Source: Longimicrobiales bacterium
Lineage (GTDB): Bacteria; Gemmatimonadota; Gemmatimonadetes; Longimicrobiales; RSA9
DNA: 38,543 nt
Direction: 5' to 3'
NCBI GenBank assembly: GCA_035461765.1
Contig: DATHUY010000155.1
Location: 1-38,543 of the forward strand
Shown: positions 17,865-26,201 of the stretch, piece by piece
How positions within the stretch are numbered: position 1 is the stretch's first letter
How the letters are laid out: every line of letters begins with the position of its first letter
Translations under genes and position numbers: made by a program
Notes under the pieces: model-generated
What the model was told of the DNA's origin: nothing
Databases searched by the model: none
What the model saw: only the letters and a program-made list of their open reading frames with translations

Positions 17865-19004
17865 TCAGGGCGTTCCCGGGTCCGGCGCCAGCCGATACAC
17901 GCTGCCGTTACGGCTTAGCAAGTACAGCTCGCCCTCGGCGTCCTCGCCGAACGAGAGGACCTGGCCCAGATCGCCGACCGCCCATTCCCGATGCTCCGTG
18001 GCAGTGCCGCCGCTCAGTCGGAAGCTGCGCAGAAAGCCCGCGCAGAAGTCGGAATAGAAGTAAATCCCTGCGAGGCCCGACAGGGCAGAACCGCGATACA
18101 CATGGCCGCCGGTCACAGAGCAGCCATCCGCATGGGTGTACTCGTGCACGGGCAGAACAAGACCCGTCCGGTCGCAGTCGCTCGAACCGAAGCAGTGTGT
18201 ACCCTCCATGATGGGCCAGCCGTAGTTCACCGGCGCGTCGTCAATGGAAACGACGTTGATCTCTTCCCACTGGCTCTGCCCCACGTCCGCGATGTAGATG
18301 TCACCGGTGACCGCGTCGAACGAGAAGCGCCACGGGTTGCGGAGTCCGTACGCCCAGATCTCGGGCCGCGCGCTGGTCGACGCCGCGAACGGGTTGTCGG
18401 GCGGGATCGCGTAGGGCGCGATCCGTACATCGATGCGCAGCAGTGACCCGAGGAGGGTCGAGCGGTCCTGTGCGTGGTCGTCGGGGTCGCCGGAGCCGCC
18501 GCCGTCGCCCATGCCGACATAGAGCATACCATCGGGACCGAACGCGATCTGGCCGCCGTTGTGGTTGGAATACGGCTGATCCACCGCAAGCACCAACAGG
18601 GCGGATGAGGCATCCGCGACATCGGGGTCTGACGAGACACTGAAGCGCTCCACCCGCGTGTTGCCATTCGTGTCCGTGAAATTCACCCAGAAATGTCCGG
18701 TGTCGTCGTAATCGGGGTCGAACGCCATGCTGAACAGCCCGCGCTCGCCTCCGGACGATACCCGGGCCGAGATGTCCAGGAACGGGGCCGGCAGCAGGCT
18801 GCCGTCCCTGATGATCCGGATAACACCGGCCTGCTCGACGACGAACAGACGCGCATCGCCCTGCGGGGCCGTGAGATGGACGGGCGATGCCAGTCCGGCC
18901 GCGATAACCACCGCGCGCAGCTCGCCGACGGCGGGCATCCGCGGACCTGTACCGTCATCTGAGCATGCCAGCACAGCAGCCGCCAGGAGCATGAAACGCC
19001 GCAT
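17865..19004 (-). CDS. PQQ-dependent sugar dehydrogenase-like lipoprotein
   Basis: Soluble aldose-sugar-dehydrogenase family (GSDH six-blade propeller) of 379 residues. These enzymes oxidise sugars using pyrroloquinoline quinone. A lipobox (AVLAC, Cys14) points to membrane anchoring outside the cytoplasm. Family motifs are PVHLTAPQGDARLFVVEQAG, SNHNGGQIAFGPDG (the His is the expected catalytic base), WAYGLRNPWRFSFD and YGWPIMEG. ATG 19004 is chosen because GGAGGA lies seven bases upstream; the GTG at 19019 overlaps that site. No PQQ synthesis genes are in the window. It is divergent from the 19117 operon. Confidence 0.9.
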   Translation of the reverse strand: MRRFMLLAAAVLACSDDGTGPRMPAVGELRAVVIAAGLASPVHLTAPQGDARLFVVEQAGVIRIIRDGSLLPAPFLDISARVSSGGERGLFSMAFDPDYDDTGHFWVNFTDTNGNTRVERFSVSSDPDVADASSALLVLAVDQPYSNHNGGQIAFGPDGMLYVGMGDGGGSGDPDDHAQDRSTLLGSLLRIDVRIAPYAIPPDNPFAASTSARPEIWAYGLRNPWRFSFDAVTGDIYIADVGQSQWEEINVVSIDDAPVNYGWPIMEGTHCFGSSDCDRTGLVLPVHEYTHADGCSVTGGHVYRGSALSGLAGIYFYSDFCAGFLRSFRLSGGTATEHREWAVGDLGQVLSFGEDAEGELYLLSRNGSVYRLAPDPGTP

Positions 19005-19116
19005 CTTCGATTCCTCCACGGTCGAGCAGCCTCACCTATGCGGCCGCAGGCTGGGCACGCGACGGCGATGGCAGCAAATTTGCCACGCTCCCGCACGGAA
19101 ACCCCGAACGGATAAT

Positions 19117-19953
19117 ATGCAGGAAGCAGTGTTGCGGGATCTCATTCGCCGGATCGGTGCGGACGCGGGTGTCAGCGCCCTCGCGATCACAGCATATGAC
19201 TTCGAGCACCGGACCGCCTGGTGCCTGGACAGCGATCGCTGGTTTCATGCCGCGAGCACCATAAAGGTGCCCGTGCTGCTCGGCGTATTCGACGCCATCG
19301 AGCAGGGGCGGCTGGAGCCGTACTCGCGCGTGCATGTCCGCAATCGCTTTCTCAGCATAATCGACGAGCGACCGTTCCGGGTGCAGTCGAGCCGCGATGC
19401 GAACGCCGAAGTCCACGCCGCGCTCGGCAAGATGCTGATGGTACGCGAGCTGGCGGAGCACATGATCGTCACGAGCAGCAACCTCGCGACGAACCTGCTG
19501 CTCGACATCGTCGGCGTCGACAACATCCGCGCAACCCTCGATCGGCTGAACCTCCACGGCATCGACCTGCGTCGCGCGGTGGAAGACGAGTCGGCGTGGG
19601 AAGCCGGCATCAACAACCGCATCACCGCCGATGGTCTCGCCGCTGCACTCCGCCTGATCGAGGAACGACGCGCCATCTCTGACAGCGCGTCCGACCAGAT
19701 GCTCGAGATCCTCCACAAGCAGCGCTTCCGCAGCGGTATCCCCGCAGGCCTGCCCGAGGAAGCCCGTGTCGCGAACAAGACCGGGGAGATGTCCACCGTG
19801 GCTCACGACGGCGGGATCGTCTACATCGAGGGCCGCAAGCCCTACGTGGTGGTCATCCTCACCGAATGGGAGAACGGCGGCGACAGCAGACAGGCGACGA
19901 TCGCCCGCATTTCGCGCGCGATCTACGAGTACATGTGCGAGGGGGCCGAATGA
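19117..19953 (+). CDS. Cytoplasmic class A beta-lactamase-fold serine hydrolase
   Basis: A 278-residue member of the beta-lactamase/transpeptidase fold. All class A landmarks are present: S47-T-I-K50 (SxxK), S120-S-N122 (SxN), E162-x3-N166 (matching the Glu166/Asn170 pair of TEM-type enzymes) and K221-T-G223. The N-terminus MQEAVLRDLIRRIGADAG is not a signal peptide and nothing upstream in frame supplies one, so it should stay in the cytoplasm. That argues against resistance or cell-wall work and suits a peptidase or amidase on an internal substrate. No clear Shine-Dalgarno precedes ATG 19117. Its stop overlaps the next start (ATGA). It is the first of three co-oriented genes. Confidence 0.85.
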   Translation: MQEAVLRDLIRRIGADAGVSALAITAYDFEHRTAWCLDSDRWFHAASTIKVPVLLGVFDAIEQGRLEPYSRVHVRNRFLSIIDERPFRVQSSRDANAEVHAALGKMLMVRELAEHMIVTSSNLATNLLLDIVGVDNIRATLDRLNLHGIDLRRAVEDESAWEAGINNRITADGLAAALRLIEERRAISDSASDQMLEILHKQRFRSGIPAGLPEEARVANKTGEMSTVAHDGGIVYIEGRKPYVVVILTEWENGGDSRQATIARISRAIYEYMCEGAE

Positions 19954-20552
19954 CGTTGCCGCTCCCCCTCGTCACTGCTGACGAGCTGCCCCAGGACGTG
20001 CGTCGCATCCTCGACCCGGGCGCCACCCTCTACGATGAGCAGGGCCGGCCCCACTCCCTGCCCCGTGCATTTCTCCGCATCGACAGCTGGCAGCAGGCAA
20101 TGGAAACGGAGCTCACACCTCATTTCATGCTGTGGGAGCTGATCGGCGTGGACGTGCGGGAGACGCCGCAGCTGCGAGGGTTTCCACGGTATGTTCCGTG
20201 CGCTCTCCTGATGCTGGCGACCGCGCTCGAGCTGTTCAGGCTGGAAGCGGGGTCCTACGTGCATATCGCGGCGAACGGCGGGTATCGCTCGCCCGGCCAC
20301 GCATTGAGTCGTCACGCCTCGAGGCACTGCTGGGGCACGGCCGCGAACATATACCGCGTCGGCGACACCTATCTGGACAGCCGCGCCGAGATCGAGAAGT
20401 ACGCGGCCGTAGCGCGGCGCGTACTGCCCGGCGTGTGGATCCGGCCGTACGGCATGGAGGATGGAGAGGCGGACGATCACCTGCACATCGACCTCGGGTA
20501 CACCGTGTTCGATCCATTCATGCAGGACGACAGAGTGGATTCCCAGGCGTAG
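19950..20552 (+). CDS. M15-like peptidase with altered zinc ligand
   Basis: A 200-residue protein of the D-Ala-D-Ala carboxypeptidase/M15 fold. The core has NGGYRSPGHALSRHASRHCWGTAANIY and DDHLHIDLGY. Comparison with the M15 pattern HxxGxAxD gives His126, Gly129 and Ala131, but Asn133 where the zinc-binding Asp is expected; the final ligand is His179. No signal peptide is visible, unlike cell-wall carboxypeptidases. ATG 19950 overlaps the stop of the upstream hydrolase (ATGA) and follows GAGGGGG. The ligase gene begins four bases after this stop. The enzyme may be inactive, may still bind metal through Asn, or may have a different substrate. Confidence 0.75.
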   Translation: MTLPLPLVTADELPQDVRRILDPGATLYDEQGRPHSLPRAFLRIDSWQQAMETELTPHFMLWELIGVDVRETPQLRGFPRYVPCALLMLATALELFRLEAGSYVHIAANGGYRSPGHALSRHASRHCWGTAANIYRVGDTYLDSRAEIEKYAAVARRVLPGVWIRPYGMEDGEADDHLHIDLGYTVFDPFMQDDRVDSQA

Positions 20553-20556
20553 CCAT

Positions 20557-21771
20557 ATGCAGTACACGAAGAAGCTGGACACCTCCTCCGCAACGCAGCG
20601 GCCGCGCCTCGCCGCGATGGGCATGGAAGCCGAGTTCGCCCTGGTCGTCAACGGCGAGCAGAAGCGGCCCGAAGACGTCTTTGGTTCACCCCGCGAATTC
20701 ATCCGCGGCAACCTGATGCATCGGCAGGGGACGTCGTATCATCTGCCGACGGGCGGCGCCGTGTATTTCGATACGGGTGTCATTGAAGTCGCGACGCCGG
20801 TGATCGAGATCGAACGCGGCTGCGCCGCGCGCGCCGGCAGGTCGCTCTGGGAATCGATCAACTTCATTCGTGCCGAGATGGACGAGTGGGATCTGCGCCA
20901 CGGCACGGACAGCACGCTGACCGGCTTCAGTGCGCATTACAACGTGTCGTTCGACGAGACACCGGGCGGACGTTCGAACGGGAGGAGCATCGAGGCCCTC
21001 GCGCACATGCTCACCTATGTGCTGCCGGCTCCCGTGATGCTGCTCGCCACGAACCGGCGCTCGACGGGTGTCGGCGTCCGCCCGCGCAAGGATCGCATCG
21101 AGATCACGGTGGACTTCACGCCCAGCCCCGCTCTGATGATCGCCACCGCGACTCTCATCGTCGGCATCGTACGTGACGCGATGACGTGGGACCGTTTCAG
21201 CCTCGATGAGCTGGACGCCCGCGACCTGCCGGTGATCCGCAACTTCAGGCCGGTGCCGCACACGTCACGCAAGGGTTGGCTCGCGCGGTTCAGCTGCTAT
21301 CCACACAACCCGTTCATGTCCGACATTGACGAGCCGATCTGGGACACGCGTCATCACGGCCGCCTCAGCCTGCGCACGATCTCGGGCAGGACTGTTCGCC
21401 ATTTCTGGCGCTCGATCCGGCGGATCTCCGATCCGTTCACGTTCCGGCTGATCGGCTCCGTCATCCGCGGCCGCAGCCCGTCCCTCCTCGAGCTGGACGA
21501 CCGGCCGGAAGAGTATGAGGATGTCGGTCGGCTGTGCGCGTGGGACGAGCTGTTCCCGCCGGCGCAGATGAACCGGTCACGCTACGAGCGCGTCCTCATC
21601 CGTGCCATATCCGGCCGCCGCCTGCGCGTCGACGGACGCATGCTCAGGCCCGTCGGCATGAAGGGCTGGTCTGCAGTGGTATTCGAAGAGGAAGGAAACG
21701 GGAGTCGCCGGACTATCGCAATCGATGATCTCATCGACCACCTCGATCGCTGGGAGCGGGAAGCGCGCTGA
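20557..21771 (+). CDS. GS/GCS-fold amidoligase, Pup-ligase/Dop-like
   Basis: A 404-residue protein of the glutamine synthetase/glutamate-cysteine ligase superfamily, which joins a carboxylate to an amine using ATP. Visible landmarks are MGMEAEF with Glu24 and Glu26 (first metal strand), PTGGAVYFDTGVIEVATP (residues 64-81), SAHYNVSF (His127, Asn129) and DRIEITVDFTPSPAL with Arg180. The order ExE, GAxYxD then ExATP, HxN resembles PafA/Dop (Pup ligase and deamidase), though the overall similarity is low and YbdK-type carboxylate-amine ligases are an alternative. No signal or membrane segment is present. It is the last gene of the trio, starting four bases after the M15-like gene and ending just before a strong terminator. 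The substrate is unknown. Confidence 0.75.
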   Translation: MQYTKKLDTSSATQRPRLAAMGMEAEFALVVNGEQKRPEDVFGSPREFIRGNLMHRQGTSYHLPTGGAVYFDTGVIEVATPVIEIERGCAARAGRSLWESINFIRAEMDEWDLRHGTDSTLTGFSAHYNVSFDETPGGRSNGRSIEALAHMLTYVLPAPVMLLATNRRSTGVGVRPRKDRIEITVDFTPSPALMIATATLIVGIVRDAMTWDRFSLDELDARDLPVIRNFRPVPHTSRKGWLARFSCYPHNPFMSDIDEPIWDTRHHGRLSLRTISGRTVRHFWRSIRRISDPFTFRLIGSVIRGRSPSLLELDDRPEEYEDVGRLCAWDELFPPAQMNRSRYERVLIRAISGRRLRVDGRMLRPVGMKGWSAVVFEEEGNGSRRTIAIDDLIDHLDRWEREAR

Positions 21772-21784
21772 GGCAGCCTGCCGG

Positions 21785-21829
21785 AAAGCCCGATGCGCCG
21801 GCACGTTTACGGCCGGCGCATCGGGCTTT
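21785..21829. terminator. Strong intrinsic terminator after the amidoligase operon
   Basis: An 18-bp perfect inverted repeat (AAAGCCCGATGCGCCGGC and its complement) flanks a 9-nt loop, and ATCTTTCATT follows. It closes the 19117-21771 operon 13 nt after its last stop. It could also block readthrough from the other side. tRNA-Ser begins 14 nt downstream. Confidence 0.88.
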
Positions 21830-21843
21830 ATCTTTCATTGCCG

Positions 21844-21929
21844 GGAGGGGTGTCCGAGCGGTTTAAGGAGCTGGTCTTGAAAACCAGTGAGGGCGCAAGC
21901 CCCCGTGGGTTCGAATCCCACCCCCTCCG
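21844..21929 (+). tRNA. tRNA-Ser (anticodon TGA)
   Basis: An 86-nt class II tRNA. The acceptor stem GGAGGGG/CCCCTCC is complete, and the anticodon stem CTGGT/ACCAG encloses CTTGAAA with TGA at 34-36 (reads UCA). A long variable arm (GTGAGGGCGCAAGCCCCC region) and the T arm GTGGG-TTCGAAT-CCCAC follow. The long variable arm is diagnostic for serine. CCA is not encoded; TTT follows the discriminator G. The sequence from 21930 to 22076 up to the end of purH holds nothing I recognise. Confidence 0.96.
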
Positions 21930-22076
21930 TTTCAGCCACAGCCTTTCACCACCCGCACGCCAGGCCACCCGCGCCCGTGAGCCCGCCCGCGTGCGCGCCC
22001 GAACCGGAAGCACGCCCGCAGCGAACCCGCGCGTGCCCGTGCCCCCCGCACGGTATCCGCCGCGCAACCGTCCGGT

Positions 22077-23636
22077 TCAGTGCCTGAAGACGCGCCGCCC
22101 TGTGAACACCATCGCGATACCATGCTCATCCGCAGCGGCCACGACCTCATCATCGCGAACGCTTCCGCCAGGTTGGATGATGCACGCCACGCCGGCCTCC
22201 GCGGCTGCATCGATGCCGTCGCGGAACGGAAAGAACGCGTCTGAGGCCAGGGCGCTCCCGCGCGTATCCGCATTCTGATCGCGCGCTTTCATGACGGCCA
22301 GGCGGGAGGCGTCGACGCGACTCATCTGGCCCGCCCCGATGCCGAGTGTTCGGCCGCCGGCCGCGATCACGATCGCGTTTGATTTGACGGATGCGGCGAC
22401 ACGCCACGCAAAGCGCAGGTCGTGCATCTCGGCATCGGTCGGCTGTCGTTTCGTCGCGACGCTCCAGCCGGCCTCATCGAAGCGCATGCTCATGCGCTGC
22501 TGCACCAGGAACCCGCCGCGGACCCTCTTGAAGTCGAGCTCTCCCGCGTCTGCCGGGACGACCGGCAGCTCGATCAGACGCAGGTTCTTCTTCCGGGTCA
22601 GCACCGCCATCGCCTGCCCGGTGAAACCGGGGGCAACGACAATTTCCAGGAACGTGCCGGCGAGCTGCGCCGCGAGTGCCTCCTCCACAGTGCCGTTCAC
22701 GGCTACAATGCCGCCGAATGCAGACACGGGATCACCGGCGAGGGCACGTGTGTATGCGTCCACCTGGGAATCGGCGACGGCGACGCCGCAGGGCGTCGTG
22801 TGTTTCACGATGACGCATGCAGCCCTCGCGTCAGCGAACGCGGACGCCGCGGTGACGGCGGCCTCGACATCGAGCAGGTTGTTGAACGAGAGCTCCTTGC
22901 CGTGCAGCTGCTTGAGGTGTGGTATCGAACCGTCCGGTGCTGCGGACTCGGCATAGAACGACGCTGCCTGGTCGGGATTCTCGCCGTACCGCAGGGATTG
23001 CACGCGCGTGAGGTCCAGCCGCATGGACGCCGGCCACTCCCCTGCCCCATCATCGTCACTCTCTGCGAAGCGGGCGAAGTAGGCGGCGATAGCAGTGTCA
23101 TAGGCCGCGGTGTGAGCGAACACCTTTCCCGCGAGCTCGCGCTGCAGCGACGCGCGGTCCCCGCCCGATCGCAGCGCATCGACGACCCGACCGTAATCCT
23201 GCGGGTCCACGACGACGAGCAGGGACGCGTGATTCTTTGCTGCGGCGCGCAGCATGGTCGGTCCGCCGATGTCCACCTTCTCCATGGCGATCGGGAGATC
23301 GCTACCCGCGGCTACGGCCTCGTGAAACGGGTAGAGATTGACGACCACCATGTCGACGGCACCATAACCGTGCTCCTCGAGCGCGCGCATGTCATCCGCT
23401 CGGTCACGCCGAGCGAGAATACCGGCGTGCACTGCGGGATGCAGGGTCTTCACACGGCCATCCATCATCTCCGGGTGACCTGTGACATCGCTCACGTCAC
23501 GCACAGGCAGACCGGCGTCGCGCAGCAGCCGTGCCGTGCCGCCCGTCGATAGCAGCTCCCATTGCATCTCGTGCAGCCCGCGCGCGAGCTCGACCACTCC
23601 GTTCTTGTCTGAAACACTCAGCAGGGCACGTGGCAT
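22077..23636 (-). CDS. purH: Bifunctional AICAR formyltransferase/IMP cyclohydrolase
   Basis: Catalyses the last two steps of IMP synthesis: formylation of AICAR with 10-formyl-THF, then ring closure. The 519-residue protein starts [18 protein letters not shown] with the MGS-like cyclohydrolase domain ([44 protein letters not shown]). The formyltransferase domain follows, with [39 protein letters not shown] and [11 protein letters not shown] near the end. ATG 23636 is preceded by GAAGGAGA; the frame opens further upstream inside purN, but this start matches the family. It lies 10 nt after purN. Its formyl donor is the product of Fhs, encoded at 1784. Confidence 0.97.
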   Translation of the reverse strand: MPRALLSVSDKNGVVELARGLHEMQWELLSTGGTARLLRDAGLPVRDVSDVTGHPEMMDGRVKTLHPAVHAGILARRDRADDMRALEEHGYGAVDMVVVNLYPFHEAVAAGSDLPIAMEKVDIGGPTMLRAAAKNHASLLVVVDPQDYGRVVDALRSGGDRASLQRELAGKVFAHTAAYDTAIAAYFARFAESDDDGAGEWPASMRLDLTRVQSLRYGENPDQAASFYAESAAPDGSIPHLKQLHGKELSFNNLLDVEAAVTAASAFADARAACVIVKHTTPCGVAVADSQVDAYTRALAGDPVSAFGGIVAVNGTVEEALAAQLAGTFLEIVVAPGFTGQAMAVLTRKKNLRLIELPVVPADAGELDFKRVRGGFLVQQRMSMRFDEAGWSVATKRQPTDAEMHDLRFAWRVAASVKSNAIVIAAGGRTLGIGAGQMSRVDASRLAVMKARDQNADTRGSALASDAFFPFRDGIDAAAEAGVACIIQPGGSVRDDEVVAAADEHGIAMVFTGRRVFRH

Positions 23637-23646
23637 CGAGTCTCCT

Positions 23647-24321
23647 TCAGATACGCGCAATTGCGATGATTTGCTGATCAGCAGGCGGCATGTCCCCGCC
23701 AAGTTGAAACGCCTCGGCAGCGGACGATTCGCGTTCACCGGACACGCCCCGCGCGATGGCGTCGATGACGGCCGGATACAGACGGTGCTCGACCTTGAGC
23801 ACGCGTGCGGCCAGCGTCGCGGGTGTGTCGCCGGGAAGAACCGGCACAGGCCACTGTGCGACGATACGCCCCTCGTCGTAGCGTTCATCCACGTAATGCA
23901 CCGTCGCGCCCGTCACGCGACAGCCGGCGGCCAGCACAGCTTCGTGCACGTGCCGCCCGTACATCCCGGCACCGCCGAACGCGGGCAGGAGCGCGGGATG
24001 GATGTTCAGCATGCGTCCGCTGTACCTGCCGACCACAGCGGGTGGGACGAGTCGCAGATATCCTGCGAGGGCGAGGAGGTCGATTTGGTGTGCTGTCAGG
24101 GCAGCGAGCGTGTCGGCCGCGACATCCGCCTCAGCGCGCCCGCCCACAGCAATGTGCACGGCGGGCACACCTGCGGACGCGGCATGCGCGAGTGCGCCGG
24201 ATGCTGCTCGATCGCTCACGACGAGCGCGACTCGCACGTGCTCTGCGTCGACGAATCGATTGAGAATGGCTTGCAGGTTGGAGCCGCCGCCGGACGCGAA
24301 CACCGCCAGACGAACGCTCAC
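23647..24321 (-). CDS. purN: Phosphoribosylglycinamide formyltransferase
   Basis: Transfers a formyl group from 10-formyl-THF to GAR, the third step of purine synthesis. The 224-residue protein begins MSVRLAVFASGGGSNLQAIL. It carries the catalytic trio Asn106 and His108 (MLNIHPALLPAF) and Asp145 (VHYVDERYDEG). The C-terminal tail of about 15 residues is longer than in E. coli. The start overlaps the stop of the upstream MBL hydrolase (ATGA). The operon order is MBL hydrolase, purN, purH. Confidence 0.96.
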   Translation of the reverse strand: MSVRLAVFASGGGSNLQAILNRFVDAEHVRVALVVSDRAASGALAHAASAGVPAVHIAVGGRAEADVAADTLAALTAHQIDLLALAGYLRLVPPAVVGRYSGRMLNIHPALLPAFGGAGMYGRHVHEAVLAAGCRVTGATVHYVDERYDEGRIVAQWPVPVLPGDTPATLAARVLKVEHRLYPAVIDAIARGVSGERESSAAEAFQLGGDMPPADQQIIAIARI

Positions 24322-24974
24322 GCCAGCCCACCGCCGTAATGTGGAATGAGGAACGGGTTGGTGGCGCGCTCGTGGCCGACGGTCGTGGGCGGACCATGGC
24401 CCGGATAGAGTGTGGTATCGTCGGGCATGCTCAGGACCTGCGCGCGAATCGATTCGATGAGCTGAGTGAAATCACCGCCGGGCAGATCGCTGCGGCCGAT
24501 GGAGCCCTGGAACACTACATCGCCGACGAACGCGCAGTCCGCGTCCGCGACGTGGAAGACCACGTGGCCCGGCGAGTGACCGGGCGCGTGCAGCACGTGG
24601 TAGGTAACGTCGCCGATCGCAAGCTGCTGGTCGTGCTCGAGCGGTCGGCTGACATCAGGCAGCGGATCCACGCGCATGCCGAACTGCTGCGCCTGCTGCG
24701 CGACATGATCGTACAGGAACCGGTCCGCGGGATGCAGATAAACGGGCGCGGCTGTCTCGCCCACCAGGCGGGAGACGCCTTCGACATGATCGAGATGGGC
24801 GTGGGTCAGCAGCACCGCTGCGATCTGCAGCCCCTCGTCCGCAAGCAGCTGGAGCATCGGGGCGACGCTGTTGCCGGGATCGATGGCGACCGCGGTCGCA
24901 GACCCGTCCCGCCACACGATGTAGCCGTTCTCACCGAAGCCCGGCGCAACGAAAGGTCTTATCTGGAGAATCAT
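24318..24974 (-). CDS. MBL-fold metallo-hydrolase (glyoxalase II-like)
   Basis: A 218-residue cytoplasmic metallo-beta-lactamase-fold hydrolase. The zinc motif is LTHAHLDHVEG (His58, His60, Asp62, His63). The further ligands are in HAPGHSPGHVVF, AFVGDVVFQGSIGR and LYPGHGPPTTVGHE, the pattern of glyoxalase II-like thioester hydrolases. The C-terminal FIPHYGGGLA is short, without the full glutathione-binding domain, so the substrate is open. ATG 24974 is preferred over the upstream frame because the family N-terminus starts there and a promoter ends 7 nt before it. It is the first gene of a unit with purN and purH. Confidence 0.9.
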   Translation of the reverse strand: MILQIRPFVAPGFGENGYIVWRDGSATAVAIDPGNSVAPMLQLLADEGLQIAAVLLTHAHLDHVEGVSRLVGETAAPVYLHPADRFLYDHVAQQAQQFGMRVDPLPDVSRPLEHDQQLAIGDVTYHVLHAPGHSPGHVVFHVADADCAFVGDVVFQGSIGRSDLPGGDFTQLIESIRAQVLSMPDDTTLYPGHGPPTTVGHERATNPFLIPHYGGGLA

Positions 24975-24981
24975 GGCGCGG

Positions 24982-25010
24982 AAAGTAGGCAGCCGCCGCG
25001 CCGTCGGCAA
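24982..25010 (-). promoter_or_regulatory. Putative leaderless promoter of MBL-purN-purH
   Basis: On the minus strand TTGCCG (25010-25005) and TACTTT (24987-24982) are 17 bp apart, and the MBL ATG follows after 7 nt. No Shine-Dalgarno is present. The geometry matches that before gltX and the PD40 lipoprotein. Confidence 0.42.
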
Positions 25011-25040
25011 ACGCCGGCGCGGGTGCGCCAGCGTGGGCGT

Positions 25041-26117
25041 TCAGGCGCAGCCGCAGCCGCTCCGGACCAGGCCGGCCGCCTCGAGCTGCTCCTCGTCTGC
25101 CGTCGGCGGCCGCCAGCCGCCCGGCATGGCCAGCATGCCCCGCAGCGCCTGCTCGGCCCGCGTGCGGATATCCTCGTCCAGCAGGACCTCGTACTGCTCA
25201 TGGTCGAGGCACCATGCCAGCTTGGCGAGCGTGTTGACCTTCATGTTGCCGCAGATCGCGGCGCGCGAGAGGGGCACGATGGTCTTCTGCGGGTACAGCT
25301 GGTGCAGCCGGTCGATGAGTCCGCGCTCCGTGCCAATGATCAGCTCATCGTACTGCTCGGCGAGGGCGGCCATGGCGGATGTCGACACCACATGGTCCGC
25401 CTTCTCCAGCAGGTCGCGTCGCGCCTCGGGATGAATCACGACCTGTGCATTCGGGTGCGCCCGCTTCGCCGCGTCCAGCTCGTCCATCACCAGGTCATCA
25501 TGCACATAGCAGTATCCGTCCCAGGCGACGATCTCACCCGGATCACCGGTGTGCTCCGGCGTTGACGTGCTCCGTATAGCGCGGCCGGTCCGCTCGGCGA
25601 CGTATTTTGCGAGGTTGCGATCCGGGACGAACAGGATGGGACGATCGCGATCGATAGACTCGGCGACCTGCACGGCATTGGAGCTGGTGCAGCAGATGTC
25701 CGACTCCGCCTTCACCTCAGCCGTCGAATTGACGTAGGCGACGACGGCGGCGCCGGGTAGGCGCTGTTTCATGAGCCGCAGCGACTCACCCGTGACGAAG
25801 TCCGCCATGGGGCACCCAGCCTTGAGGTCCGGCATGAGAACCGTCTTCGACGGAGACAGGATCTTCGCGGTCTCCGCCATGAAATGCACACCGCAGAACA
25901 CTATGACGTCGGCGGCCGTCGATGCCGCCTCCTGCGACAGGCCGAGGGAGTCGCCCACGTAATCGCTGACGTCCTGGATGTCACCACGCTGATAGTTGTG
26001 TCCGAGGATGACCCCATTCAGCTCCTGCTTGCGCTGCAGGATGCGCTCAGTGAGCTGCTCGCGCGTCAGCTTCGAGTAATGCAGCGGACTCGTAAGTGGT
26101 GCAGTGCCAGCGCTCAT
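25041..26117 (-). CDS. nadA: Quinolinate synthase
   Basis: Condenses iminoaspartate with dihydroxyacetone phosphate to quinolinate in NAD synthesis, using a [4Fe-4S] cluster. The 358-residue protein has GVILGHNYQRGDIQDV and VFCGVHFMAETAKIL. The three expected cluster cysteines are Cys102 (DLKAGCPMADF), Cys203 (WDGYCYVHDD) and Cys289 (RAAICGNMKVNTL). The pattern ICCTSSNAV adds two more Cys. The tail ends SGCGCA, giving an additional CxC. ATG 26117 has GAGGAG upstream at workable spacing. No nadB or nadC is adjacent. The neighbour upstream encodes an Fe-S carrier, which fits cluster delivery to NadA. Confidence 0.96.
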   Translation of the reverse strand: MSAGTAPLTSPLHYSKLTREQLTERILQRKQELNGVILGHNYQRGDIQDVSDYVGDSLGLSQEAASTAADVIVFCGVHFMAETAKILSPSKTVLMPDLKAGCPMADFVTGESLRLMKQRLPGAAVVAYVNSTAEVKAESDICCTSSNAVQVAESIDRDRPILFVPDRNLAKYVAERTGRAIRSTSTPEHTGDPGEIVAWDGYCYVHDDLVMDELDAAKRAHPNAQVVIHPEARRDLLEKADHVVSTSAMAALAEQYDELIIGTERGLIDRLHQLYPQKTIVPLSRAAICGNMKVNTLAKLAWCLDHEQYEVLLDEDIRTRAEQALRGMLAMPGGWRPPTADEEQLEAAGLVRSGCGCA

Positions 26118-26148
26118 TGCAGTGCTCCTCGTGTCTCCGATATGCGAC

Positions 26149-26177
26149 GGGCCCGCGGCTGCATACACCGCGGGCCC
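26149..26177. terminator. G/C-rich hairpin between erpA-like gene and nadA
   Basis: GGGCCCGCGG and CCGCGGGCCC form a perfect 10-bp stem around a 9-nt loop. It lies 25 nt after the stop of the A-type carrier and 32 nt before nadA, both on the minus strand. No T tract follows, so it may be a partial terminator, attenuator or mRNA-stabilising element. Confidence 0.55.
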
Positions 26178-26201
26178 GGAAATTGTCTCGCGCGCCGCGG
26201 C

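Noticed and set aside
19111-19116. GATAAT directly before ATG 19117 as a -10 box.
   Set aside because: Transcription would start inside the gene and no -35 lies 16-18 bp upstream.
19005-19116. Possible operator around the AAATTT-containing partial palindrome between the sugar dehydrogenase and the serine hydrolase.
   Set aside because: The symmetric arms are only 4 bp (GGCA/TGCC) and no convincing promoter frames them.
22422-23552. A 376-codon plus-strand frame opposite purH.
   Set aside because: A shadow of purH, which shows all expected family motifs.
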